NCBI GenBank assembly: GCA_009469675.1
Contig: SSSZ01000050.1
Coordinates: 1-64,000 of the forward strand
Direction of reading: 5' to 3'
DNA: 64,000 nt
Origin: Azonexaceae bacterium
GTDB taxonomy: Bacteria; Pseudomonadota; Gammaproteobacteria; Burkholderiales; Rhodocyclaceae
Shown here: positions 43,700 through 51,284 of the stretch, piece after piece
Layout of the letters: every line of letters begins with the position of its first letter
How positions within the stretch are numbered: the stretch's first letter is position 1
The notes under the pieces: model-generated
Database searches by the model: none
Told to the model about the DNA's origin: nothing
Seen by the model: only the letters and a program-made list of their open reading frames with translations
Position numbers and translations under genes: made by a program

Positions 43700-45832
43700 T
43701 CACACCGGGGTCAGCTTGGCGTACTCCAAGGCCAGCCATTTCATCCCCGCCCCGCCGAAATTGACCTGCACCCGGGCATCGCCCCCCCGTCCTTCGGTGG
43801 CGACGATGACGCCGAGGCCGAATTTGGGGTGTTCGACGTTCTGGCCGATGCGCAGCCCCCCCGGCAGGGCCGCCGGAGCCGCGCCGTAGCCGCCGCCGGC
43901 GGGCAGGCTCGCGGCCGGCGTGCGATTGAGCTTCAACAGCAGTTGGGCGGGAATTTCCTCAAGGAAGGACGACGGGACGCAGTAGCGGGTCTGGCCGTGC
44001 AGCATGCGGGTCTGGGCGCAGGAGAGATAAAGCCGCTGGCGGGCCCGGGTCACCGCCACGTACATCAGGCGGCGCTCTTCCTCCAGGCCGTCGCGGCCAT
44101 CGGCGATGGCGTTTTCGTGGGGAAACAGCCCCTGCTCCAGGCCGGTGATGAAGACCACGTCGAATTCCAGGCCCTTGGCGGCATGGACGCTCATCAGCTG
44201 GACCGCCTCCTGGCCTTCGCCGGCCTGGTGTTCGCCGGCTTCCAGGGAGGCGTGGGTGAGAAAGGAGACAAGGGCGCCCGCTTCGCCGATGGCACCCTCG
44301 TCGTCGACGAAGGTGGCGGCGGCGTTGATGAGTTCGTCCAGGTTCTCGAGGCGCTCCTGGCCTTCCTTTTCGCTGCGGTAGTGCTGGGCCAGGCCGGATT
44401 TTTCGACGATATGTTCGACCATCTCGGGCAAGGGCAGCCCCTCGGTTTCCTGGCGCAGGGTCTCGACCAGCCGGACGAAGGCGCCCACCGCCTGGCCCGC
44501 CTTGCCGCTCAGGGAGGCGGCGGCGTTGTAGAGGCTGGAGTTGATCTGGTGGGCCGCGGCCTGGAGGGTTTCCAGGCTGCGGGCGCCGATCCCCCGGGTG
44601 GGGAAATTGACGACGCGCAGGAAGGCGGTGTCGTCGTCGGGATTGGTGATGAGGCGCAGGTAGGCGAGGGCGTGCTTGACTTCCTGCCGCTCGAAGAAGC
44701 GCAGGCCGCCATAGACGCGGTAGGGTACGCCGCGGCTGAAGAGTTCGTGTTCGAGCACCCGGGACTGGGCGTTGGAACGGTAAAGCAGGGCGACCTGATC
44801 GCGGCGGTAGCCGTCGCGGATCAGTTCGCGCACCTCGTCGACGACGAAGCGCGCCTCGTCCAGGTCGGAATAGGCCTCGAAGGCCCGGATCGGCTCGCCA
44901 GCCCCGGCGTCGGTCCACAGGTTCTTGCCGAGGCGCTCGCGGTTGTGTTTGATGAGGGCGTTGGCGGCGTCGAGGATGTTGCCGTGGGAGCGGTAGTTCT
45001 GCTCCAGGCGGATGACGTGGGGGCCGGCGTAGTCGCGTTCGAAGTCGCGCATGTTGCCGACCTCGGCGCCACGGAAGGCGTAGATGCTCTGGTCGTCGTC
45101 GCCCACCGCGAAGACGCGGGCGCCGCCGCCGGCCAGGAGCTGCAGCCAGGCGTACTGGAGGCGGTTGGTATCCTGGAACTCATCGACCAGGATGTGGCGG
45201 AAACGCTCCTGGTAATGGCGCCGCAGGGGTTCGTTGCGGGATAGCAATTCGAAGCAGCGCAGCAGCAGTTCGGCAAAATCGACCACCCCCTCCCGGTTGC
45301 ACTGGGCCTCGTATTCGGCGTAAAGCTCGACCCGGCGCTGGGTCCAGGCGTCAAACGCCTCGGCCTGGGCGGCCCGCACCCCCTGCTCCTTGTGGGCGTT
45401 GATGAAATGGCAGAGCTCCCGGGGCGGGTACTTCTCGTCGTCCACGTTGAGGTTCTTGAGCAGCCGCTTGACGGCCGCCAACTGGTCGGCCGAATCGAGG
45501 ATCTGGAAGGTCTGGGGCAGGCCGGCATCCCGGTGGTGCGCCCGCAGCAGGCGGTTGCACAGGCCGTGGAAGGTGCCGATCCACATTCCCCGGAGGTTGA
45601 TCGGCACCAGCCCGGCGAGCCGCGCCGTCATCTCCTTGGCCGCCTTGTTGGTGAAGGTGACCGCCAGGATGGCGTGGGGACCGGCCTGGCCGGTGGCGAT
45701 CAGCCAGGCGATGCGGGTGGTCAGGACGCGGGTCTTGCCGCTCCCCGCGCCGGCCAGGATCAGGGCGTGGACGGCGGGCAGGGTGACGGCCTGGAGCTGG
45801 GGCGGGTTGAGCTTGGCGAGAAGATCGGACAT
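43700..45832 (-). CDS. uvrD: UvrD/Rep-type DNA helicase II
   Basis: 710 residues, superfamily 1A helicase that unwinds 3'-5' in excision and mismatch repair. Motifs: Walker A AGAGSGKTRVL near residue 30, Ia 'VTFTNKAAKEM', II 'VDEFQDTNRLQYAWL', III 'GDDDQSIYAFRGA', IV 'LEQNYRSHGNIL', V 'MSVHAAKGLEFDVVFI', VI 'YVAVTRARQRL'. The C-terminal tail ends with the UvrD tudor-like domain, 'RIGQNVEHPKFGLGVIVATEG'. ATG 45832. Confidence 0.96.
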   Translation of the reverse strand: MSDLLAKLNPPQLQAVTLPAVHALILAGAGSGKTRVLTTRIAWLIATGQAGPHAILAVTFTNKAAKEMTARLAGLVPINLRGMWIGTFHGLCNRLLRAHHRDAGLPQTFQILDSADQLAAVKRLLKNLNVDDEKYPPRELCHFINAHKEQGVRAAQAEAFDAWTQRRVELYAEYEAQCNREGVVDFAELLLRCFELLSRNEPLRRHYQERFRHILVDEFQDTNRLQYAWLQLLAGGGARVFAVGDDDQSIYAFRGAEVGNMRDFERDYAGPHVIRLEQNYRSHGNILDAANALIKHNRERLGKNLWTDAGAGEPIRAFEAYSDLDEARFVVDEVRELIRDGYRRDQVALLYRSNAQSRVLEHELFSRGVPYRVYGGLRFFERQEVKHALAYLRLITNPDDDTAFLRVVNFPTRGIGARSLETLQAAAHQINSSLYNAAASLSGKAGQAVGAFVRLVETLRQETEGLPLPEMVEHIVEKSGLAQHYRSEKEGQERLENLDELINAAATFVDDEGAIGEAGALVSFLTHASLEAGEHQAGEGQEAVQLMSVHAAKGLEFDVVFITGLEQGLFPHENAIADGRDGLEEERRLMYVAVTRARQRLYLSCAQTRMLHGQTRYCVPSSFLEEIPAQLLLKLNRTPAASLPAGGGYGAAPAALPGGLRIGQNVEHPKFGLGVIVATEGRGGDARVQVNFGGAGMKWLALEYAKLTPV

Positions 45833-45887
45833 GGAGTGCAGCGAAGGCGTTTCCGGAAAAAGGCGGTAAAATTAAGCCTAAAGTAAT

Positions 45888-46004
45888 AACTCGGCCGAGG
45901 AGTTGTTATTGTGCAACGCACCAACCGGATGTGAATAAATACTCTAAATTTTCAGTAAGAGTTGGTGTACACTGGCCAGAACAAAAATATGTTGCATTGC
46001 ACAA
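45888..46004. promoter_or_regulatory. AT-rich regulatory region with paired TTGTGCAAYGCAMC sites
   Basis: TTGTGCAACGCACC (45909-45922) and its near-perfect inverse GTTGCATTGCACAA (45991-46004) flank about 70 AT-rich bases, the least GC-rich DNA nearby. A short palindrome, CTCGGCCGAG, lies at about 45890. Such TTGCA/TGCAA boxes resemble PhaR-type sites seen before phasin genes, but that likeness is from memory and unproven. The 242-bp gap contains no other gene. Confidence 0.5.
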
Positions 46005-46074
46005 AATCTAGTCGCCCACAAGGCGGCTGAGTGCAAGAGTGGCTACCACCACGAAGTATTGAAAGGAGTACCGC

Positions 46075-46419
46075 ATGATGAAAGCCCCCAAAATCCTACC
46101 CTGGATCGCCAAGAAGGCGGGGATCAGTGAAGAGCTGGCGCTCAAATTGTGGCGTCGCGCCGCCGGCGAAGCCGAACACCTGACCGGCCGCCACGATGGT
46201 TCCGAATACTGGGGCCTGGCCGTCGAACGTTTCCTCAGCCTGGTCGAGGACGAGGCCGGCCATACCCCGGCCTACCGGCTGGCGCCCGCGCTGCGCACCG
46301 CCTGGCTGTGGCATCACCAGACCCGTATCTCCCTCCTCACCCTGATGGCGGCCCAGAACACCTACCGCTTCTGGCAAAACACCTGGGGCAACCTCTGCCG
46401 GCCCAAACGCGCCGCCTGA
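46075..46419 (+). CDS. Small helical protein of unknown function
   Basis: 114 residues from ATG 46075 (ATG 46078 possible), with an excellent ribosome site AAAGGAG. The sequence is mostly helical, with a Trp/Tyr-rich C-terminal half (YWGLAVERFLSLVEDE, TAWLWHHQTRISLLTLMAAQNTY split over two helices) and a basic end (CRPKRAA). No membrane helix, signal or known domain. The paired operators upstream and the strong start suggest high, regulated expression. A granule-associated role (polyhydroxyalkanoate) is possible given the operator type, but is only a guess. Confidence 0.8.
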   Translation: MMKAPKILPWIAKKAGISEELALKLWRRAAGEAEHLTGRHDGSEYWGLAVERFLSLVEDEAGHTPAYRLAPALRTAWLWHHQTRISLLTLMAAQNTYRFWQNTWGNLCRPKRAA

Positions 46420-46429
46420 CGGCGCCCGT

Positions 46430-47311
46430 CTAGCGCCGCTCGACGGCGATTCCCTCGACGCCCTGTTCCCTCGCCAGGCGATCCGCCAGGCGGCGGGCTT
46501 CGTCCTGGCTCGGAATCAGGGCCAGGCGCACGGCGTAGCGGTGCTGCCCGTCGGCCTGCCGTAGCGGCACGATCCTTGCCCCGTACCCGACCGCCGCCAG
46601 CCGGTCATAAAGCGCGAGGGCCTCGGCCTGGGCCGGAAAATCTCCCAGGCGCAGGCTCCAGCGCCCGCCAGCGCGCTGCACCCCGGCCCCGTCCCGCAGT
46701 TCGGTGTCGAGGGACCATTTCGCCACCTGCTCGCGCTCGGCCAGGGCCACCGCCCCGGGGGCCTGGCCCCGGTCGGCGCCGTAGAACTGCAGCGGCTCGG
46801 TGAGGTCCACCGTCGATCCCTGGGGGTGCGACGCGGTGATGTGGCCTTCAAGGAGGCAGACGAAGTCGCGTTCGCCATCGCTGCGGCCCCAGATGTCGGT
46901 GCCGCGGATGCCGGCGGTGACCGTGCCGATACGCACGTTGATCGCCCGCTTGACGAGATATCTGCGGAAGAGGTCGGTAGTCAGCCGGAACGCCCCCTTG
47001 ACCACGTCCAGGCCGGCGGTGAACACCCCGTCGTCCCGCCGGCCGAAGGCGTTGAGGCCGATTTCGACGTTTTCCCCGAGCTTCACCGCGCTGCCGTCGG
47101 CCAACTGGATGACCGCCCGGGCGCCGGCCCCGGTCACAACGCGATCCCGGTTTTCCAGAGCCATGCCGGGCAGGAGCGGCTTGCGCCCGGCGTTCCGTTC
47201 GAGCCAGGCTGGCGCCTGGACGGCATCGACCACCGCATAGGGGGCCGCCGCGGCAACCGCCGCCACAAGCGCCAGCACCACCCCGACCAAGCCTTGTCTA
47301 CCCCAGCCCAT
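46430..47311 (-). CDS. FecR-domain protein with C-terminal SPOR domain
   Basis: 293 residues from ATG 47311, chosen for the strong AAGGAGG site just upstream. Signal peptide 1-25. The FecR domain is at about 30-160: 'RAVIQLADGSAVKLGENVEIGL' and 'NVRIGTVTAGIRGTDIWG'. The SPOR domain is at about 215-293 (RWSLRLGDFPAQAEALALYDRL, YAVRLALIPSQDEARRLADRL), which binds denuded peptidoglycan at division sites. The combination suggests a cell-wall-bound envelope protein. It is divergent from the ECF sigma factor gene across 77 bp, so it may be a member of that regulon. It converges with the small unknown gene, 10 bp apart. Confidence 0.87.
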   Translation of the reverse strand: MGWGRQGLVGVVLALVAAVAAAAPYAVVDAVQAPAWLERNAGRKPLLPGMALENRDRVVTGAGARAVIQLADGSAVKLGENVEIGLNAFGRRDDGVFTAGLDVVKGAFRLTTDLFRRYLVKRAINVRIGTVTAGIRGTDIWGRSDGERDFVCLLEGHITASHPQGSTVDLTEPLQFYGADRGQAPGAVALAEREQVAKWSLDTELRDGAGVQRAGGRWSLRLGDFPAQAEALALYDRLAAVGYGARIVPLRQADGQHRYAVRLALIPSQDEARRLADRLAREQGVEGIAVERR

Positions 47312-47388
47312 CTGCCTTCCTCCTTGACGATGCGTCATTCTAACAGGCCCCCCTTGCCTTTGCCCGGTCAGCGCCTAGACTTGCGGGC

Positions 47389-47949
47389 ATGCACGAAGAG
47401 ACCAGCGACGAAGGCCTGATGCTCGCCTGGAAGGACGGCGACGCCGCCGCCTTCGAGAGCCTCTATGGCCGCTACCGCCGCCGCCTCTACCGCCATCTCG
47501 CCCAGCAGTGCGGCGACCCGCGGCTCGCTGAGGAGCTCTACCAGGACATCTGGCTCAAGGTCATCGCCGCCCGGGCCGGCTACCAACCCCTGGCCAGGTT
47601 TTCCACCTGGCTCTTTCGCATCGCCCACAACCGGCTCCTCGACCACTACCGCCACCACGACCGGCGCCTTCTCACCAGCTACGAAGACGACGCCGAACTG
47701 GATGCAGTGCCCGGCCCGGCTGGCGACGACCCGGCCCGCGCCGCCCACCGCCGGGAGCTTGCCGAGCGCCTGGCCGCCGCCCTCGGCGCCTTGCCGGCAC
47801 CCCAGCGCGAAGCCTTCCTGCTGGCCGAAGAGGGGGGCCTCAGCCTGGAGGAGATCGCCGCCGCCACCCAGGTCGGCCGTGAAACCGTCAAGAGCCGCCT
47901 GCGCTACGCCATGGCGAAGCTGCGGGCGGCCCTGGAGGATTTGTTATGA
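47389..47949 (+). CDS. ECF sigma factor (sigma-70 family, RpoE-like)
   Basis: 186 residues: region 2 at about 15-85 (FESLYGRYRRRLYRHLAQQ, then 'LYQDIWLKVIAARAGY' and 'FSTWLFRIAHNRLLDHYRHH') and region 4 at about 125-180 (ALPAPQREAFLLAEEGGLSLEEI and 'VGRETVKSRLRYAMAKLR'). It directs RNA polymerase to stress or envelope-response promoters. The stop overlaps the start of the putative anti-sigma gene (ATGA). ATG 47389, close to the divergent FecR-SPOR gene, so one promoter region serves both. Confidence 0.93.
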   Translation: MHEETSDEGLMLAWKDGDAAAFESLYGRYRRRLYRHLAQQCGDPRLAEELYQDIWLKVIAARAGYQPLARFSTWLFRIAHNRLLDHYRHHDRRLLTSYEDDAELDAVPGPAGDDPARAAHRRELAERLAAALGALPAPQREAFLLAEEGGLSLEEIAAATQVGRETVKSRLRYAMAKLRAALEDLL

Positions 47950-48785
47950 CTGTCCCCGACCAAACCCGCGACCCCGCCCTGTCGCGCCTCTACCACGCCG
48001 CCCCGGGCAACGGGCCGCCGCCCGGCCTTGACGCCGCCATCCTCGCCGCCGCCCGCCGGGCCGCCCCGGCTTCGCCTCGCCGACCAGCCTGGTGGGGCCG
48101 TTGGCAGGCGCCCGTCGCCCTGACTGCCACGGTGGCCTTGGCGGTCATGCTCGCCCTCACCGTCGACCGCCATCCGCCGGGCAGTGAAGACGCCGCGACG
48201 CCGGCGGCGGCCGGAAAGGCCGCTCCTGCCCCTACCGCTGCCCCGCCAGCAGATCATCCAGCCTCCCCCGCTACCGGTTCCGCTGCCGGTTCCGCTGCCG
48301 GTTCCGCTGCCGGTTCCGCTGCCGGTTCCGCTGCCGGTTCCGCTGCCGGCCCGGCGGCGACCGTTCCGGCTCCAATGCCGCCTGCCGCCGCCGGGCCGGC
48401 ACCCCGCCCCCCCGTCGCGGCAGCCGCCCCACCTGTTAAGAACGGGGACGCGACGGCAGCCAAAGCGCCAGGGGCGGACCAGCCCGCCCCCCTCGAATCG
48501 CGCCGTGCCGAGCCGCCCCGTGCCCCGCCGCCGGCCGCTGGGCTTCCGGTCCTGAAGGACGCCGCGGCACCGCCGGTACCGGTCGAAACGGCCCGGGAGA
48601 TGCACCGGGAAATGAAGTCCGAAGCAGGCCCCCGGGGCGCCGCTGCCTTTCCCGCACCGGCCGCCTGGCTGGAGGAAATCCGCGGCCTCTACCGCCAGGG
48701 GCGTGTGGCCGAGGCCGAGGCGCGCCTGCGGGCATTCCGCGACGCCTACCCGGGCCACCCCCTCCCCGACGACCTGGGGCGCTGA
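47946..48785 (+). CDS. Putative anti-sigma factor with (GSAA)n linker
   Basis: 279 residues. N-terminal 50 residues are cytoplasmic (SRLYHAAPGNGPPPGLDAAI, like the short anti-sigma helices). One membrane helix is at about 57-74 (APVALTATVALAVMLALTV). A Pro/Ala-rich periplasmic linker follows, containing six exact GSAA repeats. The last 50 residues (AAWLEEIRGLYRQGRVAEAE, ARLRAFRDAYPGHPLP) form a TPR-like helical pair. Position and coupling to the ECF sigma gene are the main evidence. No zinc-binding HxxxCxxC motif is present, so this is not a ZAS-type anti-sigma factor. The linker length can change without frameshift. Confidence 0.75.
   Translation: MTVPDQTRDPALSRLYHAAPGNGPPPGLDAAILAAARRAAPASPRRPAWWGRWQAPVALTATVALAVMLALTVDRHPPGSEDAATPAAAGKAAPAPTAAPPADHPASPATGSAAGSAAGSAAGSAAGSAAGSAAGPAATVPAPMPPAAAGPAPRPPVAAAAPPVKNGDATAAKAPGADQPAPLESRRAEPPRAPPPAAGLPVLKDAAAPPVPVETAREMHREMKSEAGPRGAAAFPAPAAWLEEIRGLYRQGRVAEAEARLRAFRDAYPGHPLPDDLGR
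48276..48347 (+). repeat. 12-bp in-frame tandem repeat, six exact copies
   Basis: GGTTCCGCTGCC is repeated six times with no mismatch inside the putative anti-sigma gene and encodes GSAA each time. Perfect identity points to recent slippage or expansion. Any gain or loss of a unit keeps the frame. Confidence 0.97.
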
Positions 48786-49055
48786 TCCGCCCCGCCGGAC
48801 AGCCCCGCCCCGCGCCGACCGAAATCGCGCCGAAGGCTGCGCCGCAACACCGAACCGGGGCTGCGCTCGCCGCCCGCCCCGCCTGAACCCCCGTCAGGGA
48901 TTTGGCAGTTTTTGCCGGCCGCAGCAAGGCAATTCCTGAGTTGGGAAAGCCGGGCAACAGCTTCGGACTTTCCGCACCCCTCCCGGGGATAGTTTGCCAA
49001 CCCCGGGGCTGTATCATCGAATACTACTATAGTCATAAAATCAGGGAGAACAACC

Positions 49056-50174
49056 ATGTGGTGGGGAAATACGTCCGGGCAACGCCGGCTGGCAGACGAA
49101 CTCGACCAGGCCCGCAAGCGGGAGGCTGCGCTGAGCGCCGAAATCGCCTCGCTCCGGGAGCAACTGGCAAGCCGCCAGGGCGAAGCCCAGGCCAAGGCCC
49201 ACGAATGCGAGACCCTCAAGGCGATTCTCGCCAATCTTGCCGCTTTCAGCACCACCCTGGTGAGTTCCCAGGGCAGCCTGGGGGACATGGCCGGGCTGCT
49301 CAAGGACGAAAAGATGCAGGCCCTTGAGGCCTCCACGGTTTCCGCGGCAAGCGGCAAGGCCACCGAGGCCATCGCCGTGCAACTGGCGACCCTGGCCCGC
49401 AGTTCCGACGCCACGGCCAAGGAGGTCAATGCCCTGGCGGAACAGGCCACCCAGATCGGCAACATCGTCCAGCTCATCCACGAGATCGCCGACCAGACCA
49501 ACCTCCTGGCCCTCAACGCCGCCATTGAGGCGGCCCGGGCCGGCGAACACGGGCGCGGCTTCGCCGTCGTCGCCGACGAGGTGCGCAAACTGGCCGAGCG
49601 GACCACCAAGGCGACCAAGGACATCGATCGGCTGATCCACGAAATCCGCAGCAATTCCGTGAGCGCCAAGGAAGCCATGGAGGATCTCGCCCAGTCGGCC
49701 GACGACTTCAGCCAGCGGGGCAGCGCCGCCACCGCCGACATGGAAAAACTGATGGCGCTGTCCCACAAGATGGAAGAGGTGATCGCCGTCTGCGCCCTGA
49801 AAAGCTTCATCGAGGTCGCCAAGGTCGACCATCTGGTCTTCAAGTTCCGCATCTATCTGGGCCTTTTCGGCCTGCAGGAGGTCGCCCCCGACCAGGTCGC
49901 CTCCCACACCGCCTGCCGCCTGGGCAAGTGGTACTACGAGGGCGACGGCCGGGCCTGTTTCAGCGCCCTGCCCGGCTACCGCGAACTGGAAGCACCCCAC
50001 CAGGCGGTCCACCGCTCCGGCGTGGCAGCCCTTGAGGCCCGCGGCCAGGGCGATGTCGATGCCATGCTGCGCCATACCGTCAAGATGGAGGAAGCCAGCC
50101 AGGCTGTACTCGACCACCTGCAGCGCATGGCCGAAGCCGGCCGGGACGACCCGGGGCTGCTGTGCCACGCCTGA
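49056..50174 (+). CDS. Soluble chemoreceptor with CZB zinc-binding domain
   Basis: 372 residues, no membrane helix. N-terminal coiled coil (10-60), then an MCP signalling hairpin at about 120-240 ([20 protein letters not shown]). The C-terminal CZB domain is at about 250-360, with ligands H259, C287, H315 and H319. Their spacing (28, 28, 4) agrees with the known CZB pattern (H, C, H, H) of E. coli DgcZ, so zinc binding is well supported. CZB receptors sense zinc or hypochlorous acid via the Cys. ATG 49056 follows GGGAG. The 270-bp gap upstream is GC-rich at first, then AT-richer near 49020 (TACTATAG), where a promoter may lie. No gene is seen there. Confidence 0.93.
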   Translation: MWWGNTSGQRRLADELDQARKREAALSAEIASLREQLASRQGEAQAKAHECETLKAILANLAAFSTTLVSSQGSLGDMAGLLKDEKMQALEASTVSAASGKATEAIAVQLATLARSSDATAKEVNALAEQATQIGNIVQLIHEIADQTNLLALNAAIEAARAGEHGRGFAVVADEVRKLAERTTKATKDIDRLIHEIRSNSVSAKEAMEDLAQSADDFSQRGSAATADMEKLMALSHKMEEVIAVCALKSFIEVAKVDHLVFKFRIYLGLFGLQEVAPDQVASHTACRLGKWYYEGDGRACFSALPGYRELEAPHQAVHRSGVAALEARGQGDVDAMLRHTVKMEEASQAVLDHLQRMAEAGRDDPGLLCHA

Positions 50175-50392
50175 CCCTCCGAGCCAACCCGCCCCGGACG
50201 ATTCGGCAATAATTATGGATAATCAGGTTATCACTGGGGATTCGCCCGCCGCCAACGCAAGTTAGCATATGACCTTCGGACTAAACTGCTTTCTGCAGCC
50301 CGCCCCGGCCCCGACCCCAACAAAGACCAGGCCGAGAAACCCCCGAACCGCCGCAGGAGAATTATTCTAGATGGCGGAGGGGATTGATGCGA

Positions 50393-50424
50393 CCAACCTC
50401 GAACAACAACAGCAACGAGGTTGG
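50393..50424 (+). promoter_or_regulatory. Inverted repeat upstream of the AraC-type gene
   Basis: CCAACCTCG (50393-50401) and CGAGGTTGG (50416-50424) are perfect inverse 9-mers around a 14-base loop, ending 30 bases before ATG 50454. It may be an operator or a 5' leader hairpin. The remaining 279-bp gap shows AT-rich patches near 50205-50235 and no gene. Confidence 0.5.
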
Positions 50425-50453
50425 CCGCAAACATTGACAATTTGGGAGAGGTA

Positions 50454-51284
50454 ATGCCGGAGCACAGCGATGTCGCTTTGGAGGGGTTCGGGTTCGAGAC
50501 CGATCTGGTCTTCGTCGGCAATCTTTGCGGCCGCGACCGGGACTACAAGGATTATGGCAGCGGGATCATCCATTTCGTGCGGGCCGGCAAGGCCCAGATC
50601 GAAATGGCCGAGGGCGGCAGCATCATGGTCGCCAAGCCCAGTCTGGTCTTCTTCCCCCGCCCCAAGCTGCACCGCATCCTCGCCGTCGACGCCGCCGGGG
50701 TCGACCTGGTTTGCGCCCGCACGCGCTTTCTCGGCAGCGAAGACAATCCCCTGGCCGGCTCCTTTCCGCCGGTCCTGACCATCCCCCTGGACGACATTCC
50801 GGCCCTGGCGGCGCTGCTTCCGGTTTTTTTCGACGAAGCCTTGTCCGACGGCCTGGGGCGCCGGGAACTGCTGGAGAAATTCTGCGTCGTGCTGCTCATC
50901 TACATGAGCCGCTACGCCATCGACAAGCAACTGATCGCCGTCGGCCCCCTGGCCGGCCTGCGGGACAAGCAGGTCGGGGCGGCGCTGCACGTCATCCACC
51001 GCCATTACGCTGACCGCCTCACCCTGGCGCGGCTGACCAGCGCCAGCGGCATGTCGCGGTCGCAGTTCTTCGAGCGCTTCCGGGATATCGTCGGCCATCC
51101 CCCCGGCGAATACCTCACCCTCTACCGCATGGCCGTGGCCCAGAAGCTGCTGCGCACCCAGAAGCCGGTCAAGAGCGTGGCCCAGGAGGTGGGTTACCAG
51201 AGCACCTCGGCCTTCGTCCGCAAGTTCCGGGACGTGGTGGGCGATTCGCCCACCGGCTGGCGCGAGCGGGATGAACAGCGCTGA
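50454..51284 (+). CDS. AraC-family transcriptional regulator
   Basis: 276 residues from ATG 50454 (GGGAGAGG upstream). The N-terminal cupin-like ligand domain is at about 1-150 (GSGIIHFVRAGKAQIEMAEG, SLVFFPRPKLHRI). The C-terminal pair of HTHs is at about 175-270: 'LTLARLTSASGMSRSQFFERF' and 'KSVAQEVGYQSTSAFVRKF'. The last codons overlap the start of the GGDEF-EAL gene by 14 bp, so the two are coupled. The ligand is unknown; the cupin type is common among regulators of catabolism or stress genes. It may control its own operon through the inverted repeat upstream. Confidence 0.92.
   Translation: MPEHSDVALEGFGFETDLVFVGNLCGRDRDYKDYGSGIIHFVRAGKAQIEMAEGGSIMVAKPSLVFFPRPKLHRILAVDAAGVDLVCARTRFLGSEDNPLAGSFPPVLTIPLDDIPALAALLPVFFDEALSDGLGRRELLEKFCVVLLIYMSRYAIDKQLIAVGPLAGLRDKQVGAALHVIHRHYADRLTLARLTSASGMSRSQFFERFRDIVGHPPGEYLTLYRMAVAQKLLRTQKPVKSVAQEVGYQSTSAFVRKFRDVVGDSPTGWRERDEQR

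Noticed and set aside
48276..48347. CRISPR-like or satellite repeat
   Set aside because: The units are contiguous 12-mers with no spacers and are in frame within a gene.
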